From Ketobacter sp963922875 (GTDB lineage: Bacteria > Pseudomonadota > Gammaproteobacteria > Pseudomonadales > Ketobacteraceae): a stretch of DNA of 64,000 nucleotides. A program made the translations under genes and the position numbers. The notes beneath the pieces are model-generated. The model was given only the letters and a program-made list of their open reading frames with translations. It was not told where the DNA came from and made no database searches. Location of the stretch: NCBI GenBank assembly GCA_963922875.1, contig CAWUJH010000008.1:62001-126000 (forward strand). The letters are read 5' to 3'. Below are positions 16,868 through 24,966 of the stretch, piece by piece (position 1 is the stretch's first letter; each line of letters opens with the position of its first letter).

Positions 16868-17410
16868 CTATAGGTCATCCAAAGAAAAAGCGGCCGCCGT
16901 TAACGGTTCAGAGTTACCGTAGAAACGACACAAAGCCAATCTCATTGACTGGGTTCGCTCAGACAACCCCCCGGCAATATAAGCCTGAACCTGCCTATGA
17001 ACAGCGCGTTTAAACGGCCAGGGATCGGATTCACAGCCATTCAAATTATCAGTGCTCACTCGAAAAGGCCAACGGGCAGCTTGCGCCAGAATCCACTCTA
17101 TGGCTTGGGGCTTCACCTCAACTTGCTCAAATAAAGCCTGCTGTTCAAGATTGCGGCCGTCTGGGCAGTACCAATAGCCAAAATCCTCTTGCTGCCGACG
17201 CTTCTCCCCGGCAATCAGCCAATGGGCAATCTCATGCAATCCACTGCTAAAAAAACCGTGGGCAAAATGAATTTCATGGTATTTGCGCAGCGCAGATTTT
17301 GGTAAGTAAACCGGCTCATCCCCACCTCTAACCAAACGGGTTTCGTGACTTTGTAAGAAACATTGATCAAACAATTGAATCAAATCTTCGCAACGGTGTG
17401 CCGTAGACAT
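16868..17410 (-). CDS. epmC: Elongation factor P hydroxylase EpmC (YfcM family)
   Basis: Predicted non-haem iron enzyme that hydroxylates the beta-lysylated lysine of EF-P. From the ATG at 17410 it has 180 residues, normal for the family; a TTG 12 nt upstream adds four residues. GLHEIAHWLIAGE carries the HExxH-like metal site, and FGYWYCPDGRNLEQQ is another conserved block. No epmA or epmB lies nearby, as is common. It converges with the cytochrome gene 6 nt away. Confidence 0.87.
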   Translation of the reverse strand: MSTAHRCEDLIQLFDQCFLQSHETRLVRGGDEPVYLPKSALRKYHEIHFAHGFFSSGLHEIAHWLIAGEKRRQQEDFGYWYCPDGRNLEQQALFEQVEVKPQAIEWILAQAARWPFRVSTDNLNGCESDPWPFKRAVHRQVQAYIAGGLSERTQSMRLALCRFYGNSEPLTAAAFSLDDL

Positions 17411-17495
17411 ATCAAAAACCAAACTCCATGATAACTATTAAAACCCACCACCAAACTGTACACTAGGCCGCCTTTTATTACAGCCCAAGGATACT

Positions 17496-18863
17496 ATGCT
17501 CGCCCTATCGGACCGCTTGCTATTGCGTAGCGAGTGCAAAGAAATTGTTCGCCTGGCAATTCCGATTGTCATTGCACAATTCGCCCAATCGGCCAACGGT
17601 TTTGTGGACACCGTTATGGCTGGCCAGGTTTCCCCCAGGGATTTAGCCGCCGTGGCCGTAGGGTCTTCCATTTGGGTACCCTTATTTCTGTTCTTTGTGG
17701 GCATAATGCAAGGGCTGACGCCATTTGTTTCTCAATACCACGGCGCCAATCGCAACCATCATATCGGCCCGCTGATTCAGCAGGGATTGTGGCTGGCTCT
17801 GCCTTTGGGCTGCCTAGGTTTCGTTTTATTACGCTCCGTCGCGCCGCTACTGGATTTGATGGAGGTTGAGGAATCCATCGCTCCATTGATTACCGACTAT
17901 CTCATTGGACTATCCTGGGGGTTTCCTGCCATTACGTTGTTTCTGGCCTTTCGCAGCCTCACGGAAGGCACATCCCGCACCCGACCCGTAATGATCGTCA
18001 GCCTCATTGGTCTCATGGTAAATATTCCAGTTAATTATATTCTGATCTATGGAAAGCTGGGGTTTCCTGCCATGGGGGGGGTCGGCTGCGGCTGGGCTAC
18101 CAGCGTGGTGATGTGGCTGATGTTAGGACTCATTGTTCTCTACAACATTTTTCTGGAACGCCTTGCCCCCTCAGGAGTATTCAAACGCCTGGCGCCACCT
18201 AACGCCAATCAACTATTTGCCATTATGAAAGTTGGCCTACCCATAGGCTTATCCATTTTCATAGAAGTCAGTTTATTCTGTGTTATCGCTCTATTCATCG
18301 CAGGTATTGGACCTAACGTGGTGGCTGGCCATCAAATTGCCCTTAATGCCACCTCTATGATGTTTATGATTCCTCTCAGCCTTTCCCTCGCCCTGACCGT
18401 ACGAGTTGGTCGCAATTTAGGTCAGAATAATGTGGCTGGGGTCAAACGTTCCACGGCTATCGGCCTAATCATTATTGTGGTTCTGGCATCAGCGGCCAGT
18501 ATGACCATGATCTTGGCTAATTCAGCCATTGCCAGCATCTACACTGACGACCCTGAGCTGATTAAAATGGCCAGCGCTCTGTTGCTATTTGCCGCAGCTT
18601 TTCAGATTTCAGACGGTCTGCAGGTAGGTGCCAGTGGAGTTTTGAGAGGGATGAAAGACACCTCAATACCAATGCTTATTACTGTATTGGCGTACTGGTG
18701 CCTCGGCTTACCGATCGGCTACACCCTTGGGCTTACCGATTGGCTGGGTGCACCAATGGGCGCCCAAGGCTTTTGGATTGGCCTGATCGCAGGCTTAAGC
18801 TTCGCGGCATTATTTCTCTGTTGGCGCGTAAAAATTCGACTAAAAACACTGTCAATAAATTGA
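17496..18863 (+). CDS. norM: MATE-family multidrug/sodium antiporter (NorM type)
   Basis: Inner-membrane efflux pump driven by sodium or proton gradient. It has 455 residues and about 12 membrane helices in two related halves. The N-terminal segment IVIAQFAQSANGFVDTVMAG and the block SLTEGTSRTRPVM are typical of NorM-like MATE proteins. AAGGA precedes the ATG by 7 nt. It is divergent from epmC, so it is probably a single-gene unit. The substrate cannot be told from sequence, so the symbol is a family label only. Confidence 0.9.
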   Translation: MLALSDRLLLRSECKEIVRLAIPIVIAQFAQSANGFVDTVMAGQVSPRDLAAVAVGSSIWVPLFLFFVGIMQGLTPFVSQYHGANRNHHIGPLIQQGLWLALPLGCLGFVLLRSVAPLLDLMEVEESIAPLITDYLIGLSWGFPAITLFLAFRSLTEGTSRTRPVMIVSLIGLMVNIPVNYILIYGKLGFPAMGGVGCGWATSVVMWLMLGLIVLYNIFLERLAPSGVFKRLAPPNANQLFAIMKVGLPIGLSIFIEVSLFCVIALFIAGIGPNVVAGHQIALNATSMMFMIPLSLSLALTVRVGRNLGQNNVAGVKRSTAIGLIIIVVLASAASMTMILANSAIASIYTDDPELIKMASALLLFAAAFQISDGLQVGASGVLRGMKDTSIPMLITVLAYWCLGLPIGYTLGLTDWLGAPMGAQGFWIGLIAGLSFAALFLCWRVKIRLKTLSIN

Positions 18864-18996
18864 CACCCCTGGTTTTTTGCTGGCATTTTGGCTCCATTTA
18901 TACTTATATATAAGATAAGACAGAGTTCATTATGACCTGGGCTGCGCATAACCATGCGACACGGTGTACCCGGCTTAGGTCCGCGAGGGTATTCGA

Positions 18997-19686
18997 ATGA
19001 AGTCATTGCCAACCAATGATCGGTCCAATGTGATCGACCTATTCTCCGGACGTCCCATCGACGAAAAAGTCGACCGCGTCATTCGCATGTCACCAGAGCT
19101 GGATGGTTTGGAAATGTTGTATACCAACGACACGTCCCCTGACCGCCTCTACTCCCTAAAGGTCGTGTGTTGGGCATTGCGGGAATCCGGTGAAGTTGTA
19201 GGCCTAGTGCCTTGGCTCAACCAAGTTGTGCCCTGTACTGAAATTAATGATCCCCTCAACGGGCGCTGGGAAGGCTACCGAGACCCAGGCACCAATGATA
19301 TTTTTTATACTCCGCCACACCATAAAGTGATTGAGCTGGAGCTGGCTGAAGGCTTTTATCACATCGATAAAATCCGCGAAGACGACATCATGCAGGAAAT
19401 CCCGGACGCCATTGGTACTCATGCCGTACTCACTGAGAACGGTTTTCGCTCATTTGTGCTAATAGAAGTACTCAGCTGGCGCTTGATGGCGGATGGCACA
19501 GTGCACGCCATGCTAGTAGATGAAGAAAAAGTAAAATCCACACCCGTACTACCTGGCGATCCCTGCCTTTATTCAGCCCAAGAACAAGCTGAGTTCAAAT
19601 ATTTTTTCCAGCATCGAATCGCCAATAAAATCAAAGAACAGGATCCAGAGGCGCTCGCTGCCATATCAATGCTGATCGAGAACTAA
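18997..19686 (+). CDS. Conserved protein of unknown function
   Basis: 229 residues, soluble and acidic, with no signal peptide, membrane segment or known catalytic motif that I recognise. The start is backed by GAGGG about 8 nt upstream of the ATG at 18997. The N-terminus (residues 1-25, with VIDLFSGRPIDEKVDR) is followed by a compact beta-rich region. The C-terminal part (about 190-225) looks helical. Its last 4 nt overlap the end of convergent tusA. Codon use is like its neighbours. I do not know the family. Confidence 0.75.
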   Translation: MKSLPTNDRSNVIDLFSGRPIDEKVDRVIRMSPELDGLEMLYTNDTSPDRLYSLKVVCWALRESGEVVGLVPWLNQVVPCTEINDPLNGRWEGYRDPGTNDIFYTPPHHKVIELELAEGFYHIDKIREDDIMQEIPDAIGTHAVLTENGFRSFVLIEVLSWRLMADGTVHAMLVDEEKVKSTPVLPGDPCLYSAQEQAEFKYFFQHRIANKIKEQDPEALAAISMLIEN

Positions 19687-19925
19687 CGGACAATCCTGAT
19701 GCGGTAAATAAACTGCGAGCCCTCTTCCTTGGCCTGGAGTAAATCATGGCCAAGGAAGTGACAAAACTTAGGAATATCCCGCTGCGTCGACGGATCTGTA
19801 GCAATAACCATTAACACCGTACCAGATGCCAACTCCCGCACCTTACCATGCAGTAGCATCACTGGCTCGGGACACATAAGCCCTGTAACATCAAAGGTCT
19901 GTTCAGATTGCTCGCTGTCGGTCAT
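19683..19925 (-). CDS. tusA: TusA-family sulfur carrier
   Basis: Small sulfur-transfer protein of the TusA/SirA family. It has 80 residues. GLMCPEPVM carries the persulfide-forming Cys18 in the invariant CPxP motif, and the C-terminal half has the usual two-layer fold. It may feed tRNA 2-thiouridine synthesis or molybdenum cofactor enzymes. No tusBCD genes are near. Several TusA paralogs can exist in one genome, so the precise role is open. Confidence 0.85.
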   Translation of the reverse strand: MTDSEQSEQTFDVTGLMCPEPVMLLHGKVRELASGTVLMVIATDPSTQRDIPKFCHFLGHDLLQAKEEGSQFIYRIRIVR

Positions 19926-20043
19926 TTAACGATACCTACTCAGTATTACAAGTAATTGGCGCTTGTAGTTCAACCAAAACCGAACCAAAATTGTTCGACC
20001 CAGTCTTATTCACCTCTCCTGCTACAATTTAGGGACAAGAAGT

Positions 20044-20361
20044 ATGATCAAAGTTTTGATAAAGCGAACCATTGCCGAGGGCCTGGAATCCAACTATGAA
20101 CACACGATTGTAGAATTATTGAAGCATGCGAAACAGTCGCCAGGCTATATCAATGGTGAGTCCTTCCGGGATGCTCAAAAAAGTAATGAATACATTGTTA
20201 TTTCTACTTGGGAAAGCGTCAATGCCTGGAATCTTTGGTTTCGCTCCCCTGGGCGCATGAAAATGCTTAAAGAAATTGGTGTTTTCCTTAAAGAGCCCGA
20301 GAAATTCACCATCCTAGAGCCCTGCCTCTACAGCCGAGTCTCAGCGCTTGAAACCCACTAA
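20044..20361 (+). CDS. Antibiotic biosynthesis monooxygenase (ABM) domain protein
   Basis: 105-residue protein of the dimeric alpha-beta barrel ABM fold. VLIKRTIAEGLESNYEHTI opens the fold, and SPGYINGESFRD and YIVISTWESVNAWNLW are the usual core segments. Members act as small-molecule monooxygenases or haem-degrading enzymes; the substrate is not predictable here. A purine-rich AAGAAG precedes the ATG, and TACAAT in the leader could be a -10 box. Confidence 0.82.
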   Translation: MIKVLIKRTIAEGLESNYEHTIVELLKHAKQSPGYINGESFRDAQKSNEYIVISTWESVNAWNLWFRSPGRMKMLKEIGVFLKEPEKFTILEPCLYSRVSALETH

Positions 20362-20365
20362 ACAA

Positions 20366-20397
20366 CAAAAACCCGAACAACACAAGTTGATCGGGTT
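20366..20397 (-). terminator. Rho-independent terminator for the SCP2 gene
   Basis: On the minus strand AACCCGA and TCGGGTT (20370-20376 and 20391-20397 on the plus strand) form a 7-bp stem with a 14-nt loop. They are followed by TTTTTGTTG. It lies about 25 nt past the SCP2 stop and also faces the end of the ABM gene. Confidence 0.7.
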
Positions 20398-20422
20398 GAT
20401 GAAACAGCTCAATTCTAAGCGA

Positions 20423-20815
20423 TTATTCCGCTGTAATTTCTAAAATTTGCTGCTGTAATTTTTTCTGACCTTCCGATGGCTGAACAGTTTGCATAGCCAT
20501 CAGTTTACTCATATCGCCTTCTATTTTGATCTGGCCTGACATGAATCCCTGCATACCCGCTGACTGATCGTTATCGATGAACAGACGACGCGCCAAATTC
20601 GCTGGCAATATCATCTTGGTTGGAGAGTCAGCGTGGTGGCCTTTTTCAAACATACCTGCATTCAACGTCATATCCACGTCACCGCTTTCAATACCGGTAA
20701 CAGTGATATTGATGATAAGATCCTTCATTGCGCTAGGAATTTCCACATCACCTGCGTTTGCTCTTAATTCTTCGACCTTTGCGAACCATTCATCAGATAG
20801 GAAGCTCAAGCTCAT
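20423..20815 (-). CDS. SCP2 sterol-binding domain protein
   Basis: 130-residue lipid-binding protein of the SCP2 fold. The segments VTGIESGDVDMTLNAG, MILPANLARRLFIDND and FMSGQIKIEGDMSKLMAMQ match the SCP2 core and its typical ending. It is likely cytoplasmic and may bind acyl-CoA or other hydrophobic ligands. GGAG sits about 8 nt before the ATG at 20815. It stands alone with its own terminator. Confidence 0.88.
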   Translation of the reverse strand: MSLSFLSDEWFAKVEELRANAGDVEIPSAMKDLIINITVTGIESGDVDMTLNAGMFEKGHHADSPTKMILPANLARRLFIDNDQSAGMQGFMSGQIKIEGDMSKLMAMQTVQPSEGQKKLQQQILEITAE

Positions 20816-20994
20816 TACGTAATCTCCGTAAAAAAATAGATAGAATTTTAATCCGGCCCGGCTGTTATTTTGTTTCAGTTATTATTCAACACCGATTGTT
20901 CAAACAACTGTTCGAGACGCTGCACGCTAACTTATAGAATCTGCGCTCAAATAACAATAGCCAAAGAGGTAATCCATGTCATTTATGACATCTC

Positions 20995-21333
20995 TTACAA
21001 TGCGTCTGAGCCCTGCTCCCCCGTGCGAATACGAATGACCTGTTCAATAGGCGTGACAAAAATCTTGCCGTCCCCGATTTTGTTGGTTTTCGCAGCCTTA
21101 CTAATGGCCTCGACCGCCGCCTCTACTCGATCATCATGAATCGCCAGCTGAATTCTTATTTTTGGAAGAAAATCAATAACATATTCCGCTCCACGATAGA
21201 GCTCAGTATGGCCTTTTTGACGCCCAAAACCTTTAACTTCTTCAATAGTCATCCCAGTAATATTCAATTCAGATAAAGCTTCACGCACATCATCTAGCTT
21301 AAAAGGCTTGATGATTGCCGTAATCATTCTCAT
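20995..21333 (-). CDS. glnB: Nitrogen regulatory protein PII
   Basis: PII signal protein that integrates 2-oxoglutarate, ATP/ADP and glutamine status. It has 112 residues, full length. The T-loop has the uridylylation site Tyr51 in HTELYRGAEYVIDF, and FVTPIEQVIRIRTGE is the C-terminal signature. It may be GlnB or GlnK; no amtB follows, which favours GlnB, but this is not decisive. The gene is divergent from ccoN and shares a 373-nt intergenic region. I see no sigma-54 type box upstream. Confidence 0.9.
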   Translation of the reverse strand: MRMITAIIKPFKLDDVREALSELNITGMTIEEVKGFGRQKGHTELYRGAEYVIDFLPKIRIQLAIHDDRVEAAVEAISKAAKTNKIGDGKIFVTPIEQVIRIRTGEQGSDAL

Positions 21334-21706
21334 AATTGCCGCCCTAAATTCTGTGTCCGTTAAAATTTGGTCAATGTTCCGTGAACTAAAACTGAACGTA
21401 AACCTATGCAGTTTTTAGAACAAACAGACAACGTTACATATCAATATGTTAGACTTTGTCCGGTGTAATGCACCAATTCTCAACGCACTTTACGCATCAA
21501 ATTGGGTCATGATCGCTGCCTTCAGCACCATAGCCAAGCTTATATGAATGAAGTGGGTCTGGATAGTCCAAGCTTGACTTGAATCACAATCGTTCGGGTT
21601 AAGCTTCCTATAATAGGTTCGCTGGTTATTTTGCTGGTAAGTTTTTTATTGTGGGGACTTTAGTAGTAATCATGTGTTCAATCACTCAACACAGGAATGA
21701 CATTCA
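21334..21706. other. Divergent regulatory region, PII / ccoN
   Basis: 373 bases without a gene. The ccoN-side half holds an FNR/ANR-type box and a -10 hexamer, listed separately. The sequence CCAAGCTT occurs twice here (near 21533 and 21567) with no clear meaning. The PII-side promoter is not obvious. Confidence 0.55.
21574..21622 (+). promoter_or_regulatory. FNR/ANR-type promoter of the cco operon
   Basis: TTGACTTGAATCAC at 21574-21587 differs from the FNR/ANR consensus TTGAT-N4-ATCAA by one base in each half. A perfect TATAAT lies at 21609-21614, so transcription should start near 21621-21622. This places the box centre at about -41.5, the standard position for class II activation. It fits oxygen-limited induction of cbb3 oxidase. 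The leader to ccoN is about 85 nt. Confidence 0.82.
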
Positions 21707-23134
21707 ATGAGCAATAGTCAAGTTGCAACACCGACGTACGATTACCATGTCGTCAAGCAATTTGCTGTGATGACAGTAATTTGGGGTATTGTTGGAATGG
21801 CCGTGGGCGTTTTCATCGCTGCTCAGCTGGCTTTTCCTGCGCTTAACTTCGATACTCCTTGGCTCACTTACAGCCGTCTGCGGCCTCTTCATACCAACGC
21901 CGTGATTTTTGCTTTCGGTGGTAGCGCCTTGATGGCCACCTCCTTTTACGTGGTGCAACGCACTTGCCAAACGTCGCTATTTGCGCCAGCTCTGGCTAAG
22001 TTCGTGTTTTGGGGTTGGCAACTGGTTATCGTATTGGCGGCCGTTACGCTTCCAATGGGGTTGACTTCTTCGAAAGAGTACGCGGAATTAGAATGGCCTA
22101 TCGACATTCTAATCACTGTCGTGTGGGTTGCGTACGCCGTTGTTTTCTTTGGCACGATTGTGAAGCGCAATACCTCACATATCTACGTAGCAAACTGGTT
22201 CTATGGCGCTTTCATTATCACCGTTGCCTTATTGCATATTGTTAATAGTTTGGCCGTACCTGTTACTTTGACTAAGTCCTATTCTGTCTATCCCGGCGCC
22301 GTAGATGCGATGGTGCAATGGTGGTACGGACATAATGCCGTTGGCTTTTTCCTAACGGCAGGCTTCTTGGGAATGATGTATTACTTTGTTCCGAAACAAG
22401 CTGGACGTCCTGTTTATTCCTATCGTTTGTCCATCGTTCACTTTTGGGCATTGATATCTGTGTACATGTGGGCAGGCCCCCACCATCTACACTACACCGC
22501 TCTACCTGATTGGGCACAGTCATTGGGTATGGTGTTCTCGCTGGTACTCTTGGCACCTTCCTGGGGTGGCATGATAAACGGTATCATGACGCTGTCGGGT
22601 GCTTGGGAAAAATTACGCGACGACCCCGTTATCCGCTTCTTGATTGTGGCTCTCTCGTTCTACGGCATGTCTACCTTCGAAGGCCCCATGATGGCTATCA
22701 AGACGGTCAACGCCCTGTCCCACTATACCGACTGGACTATCGGCCATGTACACTCTGGCGCCCTGGGCTGGGTAGCAATGATTTCCATTGGTTCACTGTA
22801 CGCTTTAGTACCCTGGCTATATGGCAAGAAAGAAATGCACAGTGTTGGCTTGGTTAACACTCACTTCTGGCTGGCAACCCTAGGGGTAGTTCTGTACATC
22901 GCATCCATGTGGGTCGCTGGTATTTCTCAAGGTTTAATGTGGCGCGCCATTAACGATGACGGAACGCTTACTTATACCTTCGTGGAAGCCTTGGAAGCCA
23001 CCCACCCCTACTACGTAGTGCGAATGATCGGTGGTGCCATTTTCCTAAGCGGTATGTTCTTAATGGCATATAACGTATTTAAAACCATGACCACACCAGC
23101 CACTGCCGCTGATGGCGTAGCGCAACCAGCTTAA
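21707..23134 (+). CDS. ccoN: cbb3-type cytochrome c oxidase subunit I
   Basis: Catalytic haem-copper subunit of the high-affinity cbb3 oxidase in the inner membrane. It has 475 residues with 12 membrane helices expected. RLRPLHTNAVIFAFGG carries the low-spin haem ligand region, VQWWYGHNAVGFFLTAGFLG carries the CuB histidine and the crosslinked tyrosine region, and WTIGHVHSGALGW is the high-spin haem region. It is first in ccoNOQP and has an FNR-type promoter. I see a single ccoN copy here; a second elsewhere is possible. Confidence 0.97.
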   Translation: MSNSQVATPTYDYHVVKQFAVMTVIWGIVGMAVGVFIAAQLAFPALNFDTPWLTYSRLRPLHTNAVIFAFGGSALMATSFYVVQRTCQTSLFAPALAKFVFWGWQLVIVLAAVTLPMGLTSSKEYAELEWPIDILITVVWVAYAVVFFGTIVKRNTSHIYVANWFYGAFIITVALLHIVNSLAVPVTLTKSYSVYPGAVDAMVQWWYGHNAVGFFLTAGFLGMMYYFVPKQAGRPVYSYRLSIVHFWALISVYMWAGPHHLHYTALPDWAQSLGMVFSLVLLAPSWGGMINGIMTLSGAWEKLRDDPVIRFLIVALSFYGMSTFEGPMMAIKTVNALSHYTDWTIGHVHSGALGWVAMISIGSLYALVPWLYGKKEMHSVGLVNTHFWLATLGVVLYIASMWVAGISQGLMWRAINDDGTLTYTFVEALEATHPYYVVRMIGGAIFLSGMFLMAYNVFKTMTTPATAADGVAQPA

Positions 23135-23148
23135 GGAGTACGACCACA

Positions 23149-23763
23149 ATGGCAAAGACTCATGAAATCGTAGAAAAGAACGTAGGGTTATTGATCATTC
23201 TTACCTTGGTAGCCGTTAGCTTTGGCGGCCTGGTAGAAATCGTGCCCCTCTTCTTCCAAAAACAGACAACCCAACCCATCGAAGGGTTAAAACCTTGGAC
23301 TGCTATTCAGCTGGAAGGCCGCGACATATATATTCGCGAAGGTTGTAACGTCTGTCATTCCCAAATGATACGCCCGTTCCGTGCAGAAACAGAGCGTTAC
23401 GGACACTACAGCGTTGCCGGTGAAAGTGTATACGAACATCCCTTCCTTTGGGGTTCGAAACGCACGGGGCCTGACCTGGCAAGGGTTGGCCAACGCTACA
23501 GCGACAAATGGCACTTTGATCACCTTATGAACCCTCGTGATCTCGTCCCAGAATCTAATATGCCAGGATTTCCATGGTTAGCAGAAAGAGAGCTTTCCGG
23601 CGAAGACACGGCAGCAAAGATGAAAGCATTGCGAATGGTCGGTGTACCTTACACCGATGCCGACATTGAGGGTGCCAAAGCGGCCGTTGAAGGTAAACGG
23701 GAAATTGACGCATTAATTGCGTACTTGCAGGGTTTGGGAACATTCCTCCAAATCAAGAGGTAA
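23149..23763 (+). CDS. ccoO: cbb3-type cytochrome c oxidase subunit II
   Basis: Membrane-anchored monohaem cytochrome c subunit. It has 204 residues with one N-terminal helix (about 13-34). CNVCHSQMIRP carries the CxxCH haem site, and NMPGFPWL carries the probable methionine ligand. AAGGAG lies 10 nt before the ATG. It follows ccoN by 14 nt. Confidence 0.97.
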   Translation: MAKTHEIVEKNVGLLIILTLVAVSFGGLVEIVPLFFQKQTTQPIEGLKPWTAIQLEGRDIYIREGCNVCHSQMIRPFRAETERYGHYSVAGESVYEHPFLWGSKRTGPDLARVGQRYSDKWHFDHLMNPRDLVPESNMPGFPWLAERELSGEDTAAKMKALRMVGVPYTDADIEGAKAAVEGKREIDALIAYLQGLGTFLQIKR

Positions 23764-23769
23764 GCCCCA

Positions 23770-23937
23770 ATGGATATTAACTTTTTACGCGGCGTTGCCA
23801 CCATCCTAGCCATGATTGCTTTCTTTGGCGTGTGTTGGTGGACTTTCGGCCGATCTCGTAAAAAACAATTCGAAGACGCCGCACAACTACCTTTTGCGGA
23901 TGACGAGCAAGACAAAAAAACCCTCGAGCGCGATTAA
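23770..23937 (+). CDS. ccoQ: cbb3 oxidase small subunit CcoQ
   Basis: I translated 55 residues from the ATG at 23770: MDINFLRGVATILAMIAFFG and onward. One membrane helix is followed by a charged tail ending LERD. Size, the single helix and the place between ccoO and ccoP identify CcoQ/FixQ, which helps stabilise the complex. The gap to ccoO is 6 nt and to ccoP 20 nt. Confidence 0.93.
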   Translation: MDINFLRGVATILAMIAFFGVCWWTFGRSRKKQFEDAAQLPFADDEQDKKTLERD

Positions 23938-23957
23938 CTGGGTACGGAGAGATTAGA

Positions 23958-24857
23958 ATGACTGGTACTGACTTTACACAAGGTTGGGTGAATGGCTGGA
24001 TAATCGTTATCACCCTGATCAATCTACTTGGTTGCCTTTGGTTATTATGGTGGACACGCAAGCGTCCAGAAGACACCATAAAAGAAGGCGAATCTATGGG
24101 CCATTCCTTTGATGGCATCGAAGAACTTAATAACCCACTACCCCATTGGTGGTTGAATTTATTCTATTTCACCATTGCTTTTTCCTTTATCTACCTGGCG
24201 CTGTATCCCGGCTGGGGCGATGCCAAAGGTTACTTTGGCTGGAGCTCAGCGGGACAATGGGAAACAGAAGTTCAAAAAGCCGAAAACCGTTACGATCGTT
24301 TATTTGAAGAATATGCCGAAGTTCCCATTGAGGAACTGGCTCAGAATGACGAGGTCCTAAAGACCGGGCAACGGCTGTTTGGCAATAACTGTGCAGTGTG
24401 TCATGGCTCAGACGCGCGGGGTAATTCAGGATTTCCGAATCTAACGGATAATGACTGGTTATACGGTGGTAGCCCTGAAAAGATTAAGGAAACATTAATG
24501 AACGGCCGTGGTGGAGCCATGCCAGCTTTGGGCCCTGCCCTCGGCGGTGAACAAGCGGTGCGGGACGTGGTGAGTTACGTGCTTAGCCTAAGCGGTCGCC
24601 AAGGTTCTGGCAACGCTGAAGCCGGCAAAGCTAAATTCGTTATGTGTGCCGCTTGCCATGGTCCTGACGGTAAAGGTAATCAAATGCTGGGAGCCCCAAA
24701 TCTTACCGATAACACTTGGTTGTATGGTGGGTCTGAGGAAACCATTACTGAAACTTTAAATTATGGACGCAATGGTAAAATGCCCTCGTTTAAGGATAAA
24801 TTGAGCCCCGAAAAAATTCATGTTATCACGGCTTACATTTACAGTCTGAGTAACTGA
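23958..24857 (+). CDS. ccoP: cbb3-type cytochrome c oxidase subunit III (dihaem)
   Basis: Dihaem cytochrome c subunit that passes electrons to CcoO. It has 299 residues with two N-terminal helices (about 10-30 and 62-82). The haem motifs CAVCH and CAACH lie in two tandem cytochrome domains that share the pattern PNLTDNxWLYGGSxE, a sign of internal duplication. The FDGIEELNNPLPHWW segment is the typical CcoP linker. It closes the structural operon before a strong hairpin. Confidence 0.97.
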   Translation: MTGTDFTQGWVNGWIIVITLINLLGCLWLLWWTRKRPEDTIKEGESMGHSFDGIEELNNPLPHWWLNLFYFTIAFSFIYLALYPGWGDAKGYFGWSSAGQWETEVQKAENRYDRLFEEYAEVPIEELAQNDEVLKTGQRLFGNNCAVCHGSDARGNSGFPNLTDNDWLYGGSPEKIKETLMNGRGGAMPALGPALGGEQAVRDVVSYVLSLSGRQGSGNAEAGKAKFVMCAACHGPDGKGNQMLGAPNLTDNTWLYGGSEETITETLNYGRNGKMPSFKDKLSPEKIHVITAYIYSLSN

Positions 24858-24864
24858 GCATGGA

Positions 24865-24898
24865 GCGGCGGGTAAGAATTACGGCTTTTACCCGCCGC
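24865..24898 (+). terminator. Strong hairpin between ccoP and ccoG
   Basis: GCGGCGGGTAA (24865-24875) pairs perfectly with TTACCCGCCGC (24888-24898) around a 12-nt loop, 8 nt after the ccoP stop. No real U-run follows, so it may be a weak terminator or an RNA-stabilising end that separates ccoNOQP levels from ccoGHIS. Confidence 0.6.
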
Positions 24899-24966
24899 AT
24901 TTAGCGTAAAAGTAGATTCTCGATCCAGCACAGGTACATCGCAGTAATTAAAGGTGAGGGTTAAAT

